Shown piece after piece: positions 42,209 through 50,576 of a DNA stretch of 64,000 nucleotides. A program made the translations under genes and the position numbers. Numbering within the stretch: position 1 is the stretch's first letter; every line of letters starts with the position of its first letter. This stretch comes from JAFGLZ01 sp964622545. Lineage in GTDB: Bacteria; Planctomycetota; Phycisphaerae; UBA1845; JAFGLZ01. Below the pieces are notes generated by a model that saw only the letters and a list, made by a program, of their open reading frames with translations, ran no database searches and had not been told where the DNA came from. The DNA lies in contig CAZUQM010000029.1 of the NCBI GenBank assembly GCA_964622545.1, positions 24,857-88,856 of the forward strand, in the 5' to 3' direction.

Positions 42209-45200
42209 TCACTTCTCCGTCAGCTCGATGCCGCCGGTCCAGTGTTCGGGCACGCCGAACCGCTGGATCTGCTGGCAGGCGTCGATATAGCAGGTCAGCC
42301 CCGCGTCGTCCGGCCGTCGCGCCAGCATCCGCGAGAAGTGCGTCGTGCAGTCCGTCCATCGTTGCTGCTGGTAGAGCTGCACGCCCTGTTCGAAGCGTTC
42401 GGCGTATTCGAGGCTATCGGCATCGACCTCGCCGGCTCGCCCCAACAGCTCGTACACGCCGACCGCCTCGGTCTTGCCGACGACCTGCAACCCGCCCAGG
42501 TAGCGCCAGGCGTAGGCATCGCCCGCCTCGCGCCGGGTGGATTCGCTGGCCATGATCCGCGTGCCGAAGGCCTTGTTCGCCGACTCCAGCCGTGCGGCCA
42601 GGTTCACCGTGTCGCCAATACAAGTGTAATCGAACTTTCGGTCGCTGCCACAATTGCCGACCACGGCGCGTCCGGTGGCCAAGCCGATGCGGAGGCGAAG
42701 CTGGGCGAAGGCCTCGTCGCCGCCCTGCTCCCGTTGCTCGACGATCAAGGCGTCGAGGGCGGCCTGGCTGTCGAGGGCCGCCTCGCAGGCCCGGAGGACG
42801 TGATCGGGCTGTGGGTTCACGGCCGGGTTGAAGAAGACGAAGATGCCGTCGCCCAGGAACTTGTTGACGAAGGCCTCGTGCCGGTCGAGCGTCTCGCTCA
42901 TGCGGCCGAGGTAGACGTTCAGCAGCGACTGGGTCCGCTCGGCCCCGAGCCGCTCGCTGATGCCGGTGAAGCCCTTCAGGTCGCTGAAGTAGCAGGTGAC
43001 CTCTCGGGTCTCGGCGCGGCTGAGGACGCTGGGGTCTTCGGCGATGCGACGGGCCAGGGCGGGTGAGGTGTACTGGCCGAGCCGATTGAAGGCGATGCGG
43101 CGCTGTCGGCCCTCGGTGAGCTGGCGGAACATGGTGATGATCGCCCAACTGGTGAGGATCGCCGCCAGCGGGGCGGGCACGACCACCCAGATCTGCCACT
43201 GGTAGAAGAGCCCGGCGGCCAGGGCGAGCACCGCAAGACTCAGCCCCACCGCGGCGGAGAGCAGGCTCGTGATCGGTCCGCGAGAGGCCGTGATCAGGCT
43301 CGTCGCCAGGCCGCACGCCCCGATGAGGATGAGGTTGACCCCAAAGGGCGCCGGATGGATCAGCATCTGGGAGTAGAGCGTGTGGAAGAGGTTGGCGTGC
43401 GCGACCACGCCGGGGGCGCGCTCGAAGACCGGGGCGCTGACGAAGTCCGCCACGGCCGTGGCGGTGTAGCCGACGAAGACGACCTTGTCGCGGACCAGCG
43501 GACCGAGCTCGGCGAGCCGCTGGTCGACGCGTTGGTTCAGCCGCTCGGCCCGTTCGAGCTCGCTGACCACATGGCGGATGGCGGCGAACTCGGCTCGCTC
43601 CTCGTCATCGGCCGGCGTGAGGTCGCGGATCTCCTCATGCGCGCCGCAGACCATGGCCAGGGCGTTGCTCTCGACGGGGTCGAGCGTCTCGGCGAGGGCG
43701 GTGAGCTGCTCGGACAGCGTCGCGCGATTCGGATCCTCGTCGGGCATCTCGGCGAGCCGCTGCTCGATCCGATCGCGTCGGCGGGCGGCCTTGAGGTAGT
43801 CCTCATAGGCGGCGGCCGCACCCCGGATCGTCGTGAAGCGGACGGCCTCGGCCAGCGCCTGACGACGGGCTGTGTGGGCGGCCCGGCGGTTCTTGGGGAT
43901 CTCCAGCACGCGACCGACGGCGAGGTGGTCGAAGCTAGTCTCCCATCTGCCCTGGCCCGCGTACCAGTTCAGCAGGAGTCGGCCTCGCGGACCGACCGGC
44001 AGCGTCACGTCGCGAGGCGCTGCCCGTCCGGGCCACCTGGCCTGGCCCAGCATCAACTTGCCGGGGGCAACCATGCGGACGTCTTCGGGTTGGACCTCGA
44101 GGAGATCACACAGGACGCCGAAGGCGAGCTGTCGGATCACCCGCGAACCGTAGCGTGCGACCAAGGGGATCTCGCGGAGGACGCCGTCGATGCTGCCGGT
44201 CTCGAACGTGACGAATCCGACATCGCGGCATGCCGAGGCGAGCCGGGCTTGCGGAGGCGTGATGTCGCGGACCGCCGGGTAGAGGTCCTGCTGCGTTTCC
44301 GGCACGCTGACGGCCCTCTTCAGGCTGGCCCGGACGGAGACGGCCTTGTCGTAGGCGGCTTCGATGTCCCGCTGATCCAGCGGATCGGCGCCGGCTTCCG
44401 GCAGGGTCTGCCTCATCACCGCCTCGAGCGTCGCCTCGGGCGAGGCATCGAGGATCCGCCGCACGAGCCGATAGGCGACCCGGCGCTTCAAGCCGGGAAG
44501 GATGCGGTCGATCTGCTCGCTCGACAGCCCGGACCGCTCGGCCAGCTCCTTGCTCGTCAGGCCGAAGTCCGACAGGAGCGTCCTGCCGAGGACGGCTCGG
44601 CGGCAGGCGGCGTTCAGCTCGCGTTCGGCGAGACCGACTGCCAGGCCCGACTCACGCGCATAGTCCGTCAGGGCCGGGACGGTCATGTCGGGGCGGTCGG
44701 CGAGATGCTGGACGAGCGCCCGATAGGTCTGCTCGACCGGATCGTCATGGCCGATCATGTCGAAGAACAGGGTGAGGTAGACGTTGCCGGCGCGTCGAAG
44801 GGCCCGGGCCAGCTCGGCGTCATCGAAGACCGTGCTGTCAAGGCTGAGGCGTGATGCGTCGGCGGCGAGCTCGGCGGGCGAGTCCGCGAAGGGCAGCAGG
44901 ACCCGCGGGCGTTGACGCTCGGAGAAGACGATGTCCATGACGATAGCCCGGGCGCCGAGATCGCTGAGCGACTCGATCAACTCGGCGTGATAGCGTCTGG
45001 GCCAGGGCCAGCGATGGATCCGCGTGAGGGCGTCGTCGGTGATGTCGACATGGAGGATGATGTCGGAGGGGCCGAGCCGGTTGCAGTGCTCCAGCCGCCA
45101 GTCGAAGCTGTCAAGCTCGAAGCGCTCCAGGCCGCCTGCCACGTGTAGGGCGATGACCACGCCCGTCGAGGCCAGGCCCAGGCACAACGCGACTGCATGC

Positions 45201-45226
45201 CCGCGGCTGGTCCGGTCGGTGAACAC
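42209..45226 (-). CDS. CHASE2-domain class III adenylate cyclase
   Basis: A 1005-residue membrane protein. An N-terminal helix leads into a CHASE2 sensor domain (DIILHVDITDDALTRIHRWPW then ARAIVMDIVFSE). The domain is split by a helical insertion of about 450 residues and resumes at KVVFVGYTATAVADFVSAPV. Three or four TM helices follow, then a class III cyclase domain (about 740-920) with VTCYFSDLKGFTGISERLG and VNKFLGDGIFVFF metal sites and TCIGDTVNLAARLES. The Lys in NKFLGD and the Asp in GDTVN favour ATP over GTP. A TPR-like C-terminus follows. The start is GTG, since upstream sequence shows no ATG. Confidence 0.83.
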   Translation of the reverse strand: MFTDRTSRGHAVALCLGLASTGVVIALHVAGGLERFELDSFDWRLEHCNRLGPSDIILHVDITDDALTRIHRWPWPRRYHAELIESLSDLGARAIVMDIVFSERQRPRVLLPFADSPAELAADASRLSLDSTVFDDAELARALRRAGNVYLTLFFDMIGHDDPVEQTYRALVQHLADRPDMTVPALTDYARESGLAVGLAERELNAACRRAVLGRTLLSDFGLTSKELAERSGLSSEQIDRILPGLKRRVAYRLVRRILDASPEATLEAVMRQTLPEAGADPLDQRDIEAAYDKAVSVRASLKRAVSVPETQQDLYPAVRDITPPQARLASACRDVGFVTFETGSIDGVLREIPLVARYGSRVIRQLAFGVLCDLLEVQPEDVRMVAPGKLMLGQARWPGRAAPRDVTLPVGPRGRLLLNWYAGQGRWETSFDHLAVGRVLEIPKNRRAAHTARRQALAEAVRFTTIRGAAAAYEDYLKAARRRDRIEQRLAEMPDEDPNRATLSEQLTALAETLDPVESNALAMVCGAHEEIRDLTPADDEERAEFAAIRHVVSELERAERLNQRVDQRLAELGPLVRDKVVFVGYTATAVADFVSAPVFERAPGVVAHANLFHTLYSQMLIHPAPFGVNLILIGACGLATSLITASRGPITSLLSAAVGLSLAVLALAAGLFYQWQIWVVVPAPLAAILTSWAIITMFRQLTEGRQRRIAFNRLGQYTSPALARRIAEDPSVLSRAETREVTCYFSDLKGFTGISERLGAERTQSLLNVYLGRMSETLDRHEAFVNKFLGDGIFVFFNPAVNPQPDHVLRACEAALDSQAALDALIVEQREQGGDEAFAQLRLRIGLATGRAVVGNCGSDRKFDYTCIGDTVNLAARLESANKAFGTRIMASESTRREAGDAYAWRYLGGLQVVGKTEAVGVYELLGRAGEVDADSLEYAERFEQGVQLYQQQRWTDCTTHFSRMLARRPDDAGLTCYIDACQQIQRFGVPEHWTGGIELTEK

Positions 45227-45705
45227 GCGAACAGGGTCACATGGAAGGGCCCGCAGGTCAAGGGACGGGGCGCGTGGTCTCCGGGGTACAAATCTGTGGC
45301 CGGCATGCAGCCCCTAGCATCGGTCATGCCAGTGGGGCCCGAGGTGCGGTGGTGCGTTTGGGAGACCTCCGCGATGCTGGGGCTATGATTGGTCTAAGCA
45401 CTAACTAACATAGAGGCTTGCGCGCCGCGACGGTCCGGTAATCTAGGCAAGATATTCTCCGCCAAAATGTCAATCTGGTCATTGACTCTGGGGGGGCCGC
45501 GCCTACTATTCAATGACCCACGGGGGTGGGAATCAAGCCTCGGAATTTCTCGCCGTAGTTCCGAAAGCCAACTGCTAGGGGAGACGGCCGGCATGGCCTT
45601 TGGGGCGTGTTGCGCTACTGAACTGTTCGCGTATAGTGTTGTCTCGCATTAAGTTGGGTTAATTCGAACGGAGAGGAGCTCACCCGAGCTATGGGGGAAT
45701 ATGAG
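45227..45705. other. 479-bp divergent intergenic region
   Basis: The region lies between the divergent cyclase and PEP-CTERM genes. A candidate promoter for the plus-strand gene is annotated at 45610-45637. Several G or C runs and a TATGAT near 45380 are visible, but no RNA or repeat was recognised. Confidence 0.5.
45610..45637 (+). promoter_or_regulatory. Candidate promoter of the PEP-CTERM gene
   Basis: TTGCGC (45610-45615, three of six to consensus) is followed after 16 bases by TATAGT (45632-45637, five of six). The implied start near 45644 leaves a leader of about 60 bases. The downstream leader includes a possible Shine-Dalgarno (GGGGGAA) before the chosen start codon at 45706. Confidence 0.45.
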
Positions 45706-46536
45706 ATGAAGAGCCGAAGCCTATCTTGCGTATTCGCTTTGTTAGTTACCCTGGGTTGTATCGACCTCGCCCGCGGTTCGGTCGTGGGACGACCCGTTGA
45801 GCTGGACATCACGATCATGCAAGGCGGTAACCTGGTCGTGCAGGCCGTCGATGTCGTGATTCCCGGCTTGGACCCGCTCGATGGCAAGAACTACATTGAG
45901 ATCGGGGACATCAATGGCGTCAGCAGCATCTACCTGTCGGTGTGGATGCAGGATCCGACGGCGGAAGAGAGCCTCGTGAGCTTTTACGTCCGCTCGGGCG
46001 ATCCCTCGACGGCGCTGGTGGCCGGTGTCGAGCCACTGTTCGATCTCGGCGGGTCGGGCGACATCAACGTGTCGATCGACAACCTCGAGTTCGAGGTTGG
46101 CGGTCTGGACAGCGACGTGAACGTCGCGCAGTTCGGCGCCCCGATCGGCGACAACATGTCGAGCATGTACATGATGAACTCGGCCGGGTGGTACTACGAC
46201 CTGCCCGAGACCGAGTACGTGCTGGCCAACGGCAAGCACACGCAGCAGGTTCCGTACAGCGATTTCCGCGACCCGAACACGGGCGTCTACAACTTCGTGA
46301 ACGGCTCGGGCACGTCGGTCGACATCGCCTGGCAGAACATGCTGAGCCCGGTCGACTCGACGTACACGATCATCTCGTCGGACACGATGGCCTCGGCCGC
46401 GGACACGTCGGGTGGGGCGGTCTTCGAGATGGGCCTGAGCGCGTTCGCCTGGGGCAACAACATTGTTCCCGAGCCCGGTACGGTCGCCCTGATGATGCTG
46501 GGTGGCCTGGCCTGCCTGCGTCGTCGCAGGAGCTAG
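45706..46536 (+). CDS. PEP-CTERM secreted protein
   Basis: A 276-residue protein. A signal peptide ends near IDLARGS. The mature part is low in Lys and Arg and probably beta-rich (PVELDITIMQGGNLVVQAVD), with Asp-rich stretches but no assignable domain. The tail IVPEPGTVALMMLGGLACLR followed by RRRS is a classical PEP-CTERM signal. GGGGGAA precedes the ATG at 45706; another ATG five codons earlier is the alternative. A hairpin follows the stop within 75 bases. An exosortase elsewhere in the genome must process it. Confidence 0.8.
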   Translation: MKSRSLSCVFALLVTLGCIDLARGSVVGRPVELDITIMQGGNLVVQAVDVVIPGLDPLDGKNYIEIGDINGVSSIYLSVWMQDPTAEESLVSFYVRSGDPSTALVAGVEPLFDLGGSGDINVSIDNLEFEVGGLDSDVNVAQFGAPIGDNMSSMYMMNSAGWYYDLPETEYVLANGKHTQQVPYSDFRDPNTGVYNFVNGSGTSVDIAWQNMLSPVDSTYTIISSDTMASAADTSGGAVFEMGLSAFAWGNNIVPEPGTVALMMLGGLACLRRRRS

Positions 46537-46577
46537 CCGACCGGAACCCATAGAACGAAACTATATTCCCCCCATAA

Positions 46578-46609
46578 GGCCGGACGGAGCATCGCGATTC
46601 TGTCCGGCC
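46578..46609 (+). terminator. Hairpin terminator after the PEP-CTERM gene
   Basis: GGCCGGAC (46578-46585) and GTCCGGCC (46602-46609) form a perfect 8-bp stem 41 bases after the stop codon. Only a short T-rich stretch (TGTTGATT) follows, so it could be a factor-assisted terminator. Confidence 0.5.
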
Positions 46610-46657
46610 TGTTGATTGCGCGGGGCTTGGTGGAGGTTCACTGCAGAAGTCGGTGCG

Positions 46658-46990
46658 TCAAATCACAGAGGAATCTGTCTGATCGCTACCCCATGAGTGT
46701 GTCGTGCGTAGGTCACGAGCACCATGGAGCACGCGCAGGATCTTCAAAGGCTTCGTCTCGGGCTTGTAGATGATCAGGTAAGACCACACATTCCAGAAAC
46801 GCAGCGGAACGTGAGTGAGATCCTCACGCCTATGCCCGAGGCCTGGATGATCTGCCAACTTGGTAAAGGCGTCGCGCAATCGGTCGATGACGTGCACCGC
46901 GCGCTCTTGCCCGCCATGTTCAATCACATGTTTCAAGATCGCGTCGAGATATCGCCAAGCAGGCTCTGAGAGGTAGACGCGGCTGGTCAT
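46658..46990 (-). CDS. ParE-like toxin of the type II toxin-antitoxin module
   Basis: A 110-residue RelE/ParE-superfamily protein with LSEPAWRYLDAILKHV, RLRDAFTKLADHPGLGHRRE and a beta-strand core VWSYLIIYKPETKPLKILRV, followed by HGARDL. The family poisons DNA gyrase (ParE) or cleaves mRNA (RelE); the HPGLGHR and HGARD features favour ParE. Its start codon overlaps the stop of the antitoxin gene by four bases. The toxin is second in the operon, as is usual for parDE. Confidence 0.82.
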   Translation of the reverse strand: MTSRVYLSEPAWRYLDAILKHVIEHGGQERAVHVIDRLRDAFTKLADHPGLGHRREDLTHVPLRFWNVWSYLIIYKPETKPLKILRVLHGARDLRTTHSWGSDQTDSSVI

Positions 46991-47364
46991 GATTTGCGTT
47001 CAGAAGCCAGTTTGGCTTGGGTGGAGTTCGGCTTGGTGAGGCGTTCCTTCCAGGTATCGAGGAAGGCGTCTCCATCCACCACATCGCCTCGGTCAACGGC
47101 GTCTAAGCCTTCCTGGATCTTGGCCGTGATCTCCGAACGAGCTGCCTCCAGGAACTCGACTGGAAGCTGTGCTTCTTCCTCCGGAGTGAGCCCTTCGACG
47201 AGCCACTTCTCAAGCAAGCGGCGGCGTTCCGCACGCTCAAGCAGTCGGAGTCCTTCACGGAAGACCTCGCTAGCCGAATGGAACCGACCCGACGCCAAGA
47301 GGTTCTGGACAAACCTCTGCAGCTCTGGGGGGACAGACACGTTCATGCTTGCTCGAATAACCAT
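46987..47364 (-). CDS. ParD-like antitoxin
   Basis: A protein of about 125 residues. The N-terminal MNVSVPPELQRFVQNLLASG followed by FHSASEVFREGLRLLERAE is a ribbon-helix-helix DNA-binding domain of the ParD type, so it should repress the operon. The C-terminal part is acidic and helical for toxin binding. The start is uncertain: ATG at 47364 (MVIRAS) or at 47346 (MNVSVPP); neither has a strong ribosome site. It overlaps the toxin gene by four bases. Confidence 0.8.
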   Translation of the reverse strand: MVIRASMNVSVPPELQRFVQNLLASGRFHSASEVFREGLRLLERAERRRLLEKWLVEGLTPEEEAQLPVEFLEAARSEITAKIQEGLDAVDRGDVVDGDAFLDTWKERLTKPNSTQAKLASERKS

Positions 47365-47388
47365 ATGTTCAGGATGCCCTACGTTCGG

Positions 47389-47401
47389 AATTGTGTCAAT
47401 T
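47389..47401 (-). promoter_or_regulatory. Palindromic operator overlapping the parDE -35 element
   Basis: AATTG(TGT)CAATT is a perfect 5-bp inverted repeat. On the minus strand it contains TTGACA (47394-47399), a perfect -35 hexamer; the -10 17 bases downstream (CATCCT, 47371-47376) is weak. A ribbon-helix-helix antitoxin binding here would block its own promoter, as expected for autoregulated parDE. Confidence 0.5.
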
Positions 47402-47460
47402 ATTGTTACATGCGCCAAACCCAGTCAAGCGTAAGTTCAGAAGCGATTCCGCACAGTCGC

Positions 47461-48903
47461 TCACGGGTTCACCCCCAGGCAGATGTGTTTGGCCTCGACG
47501 TAGTCCTCGATGCCCTCGACGCCGCCCTCGCGGCCGAAGCCGCTGGCCTTCATCCCCCCGAACGGGCACTGGGCCGTGGCCGGGGTGAAGTCGTTGATGC
47601 CGACCATGCCGAACTCGAGCCCCTCGGCCAGTCGGACGGCCGTGTTGATGTCGTTGGTCAGGGCGTACGCTGCCAGGCCGTAGGGTGTGTCGTTGGCCTG
47701 TCGGATCGCGTCGTCCACGTCTTCGAAGTCGAGGATGGGCAGGACCGGGCTGAACGGCTCGGTCTGCATGATCTGCATCTCGCGGGTCACGCCGGTCATG
47801 ACGGCCGGCTCGAAGAAGAAGCCCTTATCGAAGCGGTCGCTGGGCACGCCGCCGCAGAGCACGGCCGCCCCTTTCCCGCGGGCGTCCTCGACGAGGCCGA
47901 CGGCCTTGTCGACGGCGGCCTGCTCGAACATGGGTCCGATCTCGATGCCCTCGTCCAGGCCGTTACCGAGCTTGAGGTCCTTGGCGAAGCCGACGACGGC
48001 CTCGGTGAACTCCTCGCGGCGATCCGGGTGCACGTAGAACCGCGACGAGCTGATGCAGACCTGGCCGTTGTTGCGGAACTTGGCGGCGACGGCGGTTTTG
48101 GCCGCGGCCTCGACGTCGACGTCTGGAAAGACGATGAAGGGGGCGTGGCCGCCGAGCTCGAGCGAGACCTTCTTGACCTGGTCGGCGGCGCGGCGCATGA
48201 GCTCCTTACCGACCTCGGTGCTGCCGGTGAAGCCGATCTTGCGGACGCGGGGGTCGGTCAGGAAGACCTCGGCGATCTCGCCGGCCGGTCCGGTGACCAG
48301 GTTCGCCACGCCGGGCGGCAGGCCCGCGTCATCCATACAGCGGAAGACCTCGATCAGGCACAGCGGCGTCTGGGACGCCGGACGCGTGATGTTCGTGCAG
48401 CCGACGGCCAGGGCCGGGGCGATCTTGCGGACCGGCAACAGCACGGGGAAGTTCCACGGCGCGATCGCGGTGCAGATACCCATCGGATGATGGATCACGA
48501 AGTGGCGCTTGGCCGGCACGTGGTTGGGCACGATGCGTCCGTACAGGCGCTTGGCCTCTTCGGCGTACCACTCGAAGAAGGCGGCGGTCGCGAGCGTCTC
48601 GCCCTTGCTCTCGGGCAGGGGCTTGCCCTGCTCGAGCGTCATGAGGTAGGCGATGCGGTCGGCACGCTCGCGCATGAGGTCGGCGACGCGTTTGAGGATG
48701 TCGGCCCGCTCATAGGCCGGGCGCGACGCCCATCCGGGCATGGCGCGTTCGGCCGCGTCGACGGCCCGCCGCGCATCGGCCGCGGTGCCGTGGGCGACAT
48801 AGGTGATCACCTCTTCGGTGGCCGGGTTGACGATGCCGAGCTTGCCGTCGGCTTGGGCCGAGGCCCAGTTGCCGTCGATGTACATTCGGGTCTCAAAGTC
48901 CAT
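47461..48903 (-). CDS. NAD(P)-dependent aldehyde dehydrogenase, succinate-semialdehyde type
   Basis: A 480-residue ALDH. Motifs are SRPAYERADILKRVADLM, TAIAPWNFPVLLPVRKIAPA, IGFTGSTEVGKELM, VSLELGGHAPFIVFPDVD, and the active-site Cys in NNGQVCISSSRFYV. The C-terminus has FGGMKASGFGREGG. The usual KPA lysine that contacts the cofactor is an Arg here (TRPASQTP), and the EPFxP after the second Glu has Ser instead of Gly. The GabD-like pattern suggests oxidation of succinate semialdehyde. It starts six bases after the stop of nadD, so the two form an operon. Confidence 0.82.
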   Translation of the reverse strand: MDFETRMYIDGNWASAQADGKLGIVNPATEEVITYVAHGTAADARRAVDAAERAMPGWASRPAYERADILKRVADLMRERADRIAYLMTLEQGKPLPESKGETLATAAFFEWYAEEAKRLYGRIVPNHVPAKRHFVIHHPMGICTAIAPWNFPVLLPVRKIAPALAVGCTNITRPASQTPLCLIEVFRCMDDAGLPPGVANLVTGPAGEIAEVFLTDPRVRKIGFTGSTEVGKELMRRAADQVKKVSLELGGHAPFIVFPDVDVEAAAKTAVAAKFRNNGQVCISSSRFYVHPDRREEFTEAVVGFAKDLKLGNGLDEGIEIGPMFEQAAVDKAVGLVEDARGKGAAVLCGGVPSDRFDKGFFFEPAVMTGVTREMQIMQTEPFSPVLPILDFEDVDDAIRQANDTPYGLAAYALTNDINTAVRLAEGLEFGMVGINDFTPATAQCPFGGMKASGFGREGGVEGIEDYVEAKHICLGVNP

Positions 48904-48909
48904 GGACGT

Positions 48910-49542
48910 TCACCTCGTCTCGTTGAGCGGGCGGTAGAGTTTCCGTGCGTGGATGTGATTGCGCACCGCCTCCGGCACGAGCCAGCGGACGCTCAGGCCG
49001 CGCGAGACGCGCCGGCGGACGTCGGTGGCCGAGATGTCGATGAGCGGCGTCTCGATGCAGTCGGCCAGGAGTCGGTCAATCTGGTCCTGCCGGAGCGTCT
49101 CGGCGAGGGCCTGCGTGTCGGGGCGCTCCCAGCCGGGCCTGCCCGCCGTGACGATGCGACACGCGTCGACGAGCTCGGCCGCGCGGTGCCAGCTCGGCAG
49201 TTCGGGCAGGGAGTCCGAGCCGATGAGCCAGACGATCTCGGCCTGGTCGCCGAGGTTCCGGCGGACCTCGGCGATGGTGTCGATGGTGTAGCTCGGGCCG
49301 GGCCTGCGTATCTCGCAGTCGGAGACCTCCAGGCCGGGCTCGTCGGCCACGGCCAGGCGGACCATCTCGAGGCGATGCTCGGCCGGCGTGACGCGGTTGT
49401 CGAGCTTGTGCGGCGGGTTGGCCGAGGGGATCAGCACGAACCGATCGAGGCCGAGCGTCTCGCGCGCGGCGCGGACGACGATCAGATGCCCGACATGAAT
49501 CGGATCGAACGTGCCGCCCAACAGTCCCACGCGATCGGCCAT
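48910..49542 (-). CDS. nadD: Nicotinate-nucleotide adenylyltransferase NadD
   Basis: A 210-residue NadD with the nucleotidyltransferase motif LLGGTFDPIHVGHLIV near the N-terminus and the ISATDVRRRVSRGLSVRWLV motif near the C-terminus. It joins NaMN and ATP to make NaAD in NAD synthesis. The start at 49542 is chosen since the first ATG upstream adds residues without family character; no ribosome site is seen. Six bases separate its stop from the ALDH start, linking NAD synthesis with an NAD-dependent dehydrogenase in one operon. Confidence 0.9.
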   Translation of the reverse strand: MADRVGLLGGTFDPIHVGHLIVVRAARETLGLDRFVLIPSANPPHKLDNRVTPAEHRLEMVRLAVADEPGLEVSDCEIRRPGPSYTIDTIAEVRRNLGDQAEIVWLIGSDSLPELPSWHRAAELVDACRIVTAGRPGWERPDTQALAETLRQDQIDRLLADCIETPLIDISATDVRRRVSRGLSVRWLVPEAVRNHIHARKLYRPLNETR

Positions 49543-49700
49543 GGACGAATCGTAGTGACGCCGCGCGACAGGGTCAACGTGAGCCCGGCTGCTGCAGGTG
49601 CATGACGTTCCGGGCTGCTGCCGTGCGACGTCCACCGGCTTGAACGATCCGCACGGTTATGCGACAGTGACGCGGACCAAGGCGCGACAGGAGCCTGCCT

Positions 49701-50513
49701 GTGATCCCCATCCGGGACAATATCCCCTCACGGACCACGCCGTTCGTGAACTACGCCATCCTGATCGCCTGCGGCGTGGCGTTCCTGCTTCAGCTCGCCG
49801 CGGGCAGCAAGGGCCAGGTCATCGTGGAGCAGTACGGCATGGTGCCGGCCAGACTGACGGATCCCGACAAGCCCATCGAGACGAGAACGCCCGTCCGGGT
49901 CCGGCAGGGCCCATGGGTCGTCGAGCGCGAGCTCGTTCGTCGGATGCCCGAGCCGCCGATCAGCCCCTACATCACGCTCCTAACGTGCATCTTCCTGCAC
50001 GGCGGGTGGATGCACTTCCTGGGCAACATGCTCTTTCTGTACATCTTCGGGGACAACGTGGAGGACCGGCTGGGACACGTCTTGTACGCCGCGTTCTACC
50101 TGTCGGTCGGTGTGCTGGCGGGCCTGTCGCACTTGCTGTCCGATCCGAGCTCGACCGTGCCGACGATCGGCGCGAGCGGGGCGATCGCGGGTGTCATGGG
50201 GGCGTATTTCCTGCTGTATCCGCACGCGCGGGTGCTGACGGTAATCTGGGTGTTCCTGTTCTTGGAGTTCATCGTGCTGCCGGCCTGGCTGTTGCTGGGG
50301 TTGTGGTTCGCGCTGCAACTGTTCCAGAGCTGGGCGGCGGGTGCGACGCCGGGCGCCGGTGGCGTGGCCTGGTGGGCGCACATCGGCGGCTTTGCGATCG
50401 GGGCCGGCACGGTGTACCTACTGAGAGAAACGAGCCTACTCAAGCGCGAACTGCCCCGGGCGTACCCCGTCACGAGCAGCTTCCGCGCGTATCGAGGCCG
50501 CAGCCCGTGGTAG
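49701..50513 (+). CDS. Rhomboid family intramembrane serine protease (second copy)
   Basis: A 270-residue rhomboid. Its first helix is FVNYAILIACGVAFLLQLAA, then comes the LTCIFLHGGWMHFLGNMLFL region with GDNVEDRLG, the catalytic Ser in PTIGASGAIAGVMGAY and the catalytic His in WWAHIGGFAIGAGTV. The start is a GTG with AGGAG nine bases upstream. A soluble loop of about 70 residues (PVRVRQGPWVVERELVRRMP) follows the first helix. The gene is divergent from nadD and transcribed toward the glycosidase-like gene. Its substrates are unknown. Confidence 0.87.
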   Translation: MIPIRDNIPSRTTPFVNYAILIACGVAFLLQLAAGSKGQVIVEQYGMVPARLTDPDKPIETRTPVRVRQGPWVVERELVRRMPEPPISPYITLLTCIFLHGGWMHFLGNMLFLYIFGDNVEDRLGHVLYAAFYLSVGVLAGLSHLLSDPSSTVPTIGASGAIAGVMGAYFLLYPHARVLTVIWVFLFLEFIVLPAWLLLGLWFALQLFQSWAAGATPGAGGVAWWAHIGGFAIGAGTVYLLRETSLLKRELPRAYPVTSSFRAYRGRSPW

Positions 50514-50576
50514 GTGGCCCAGCGGCCTCGCGTTCTTCTGATTGCCACTGACGATTCAACGACGGAGATCGACGTG

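Noticed and set aside
47278..49605. Plus-strand frame of about 775 codons
   Set aside because: It is antisense to the ALDH and NadD genes, both with strong family signatures.
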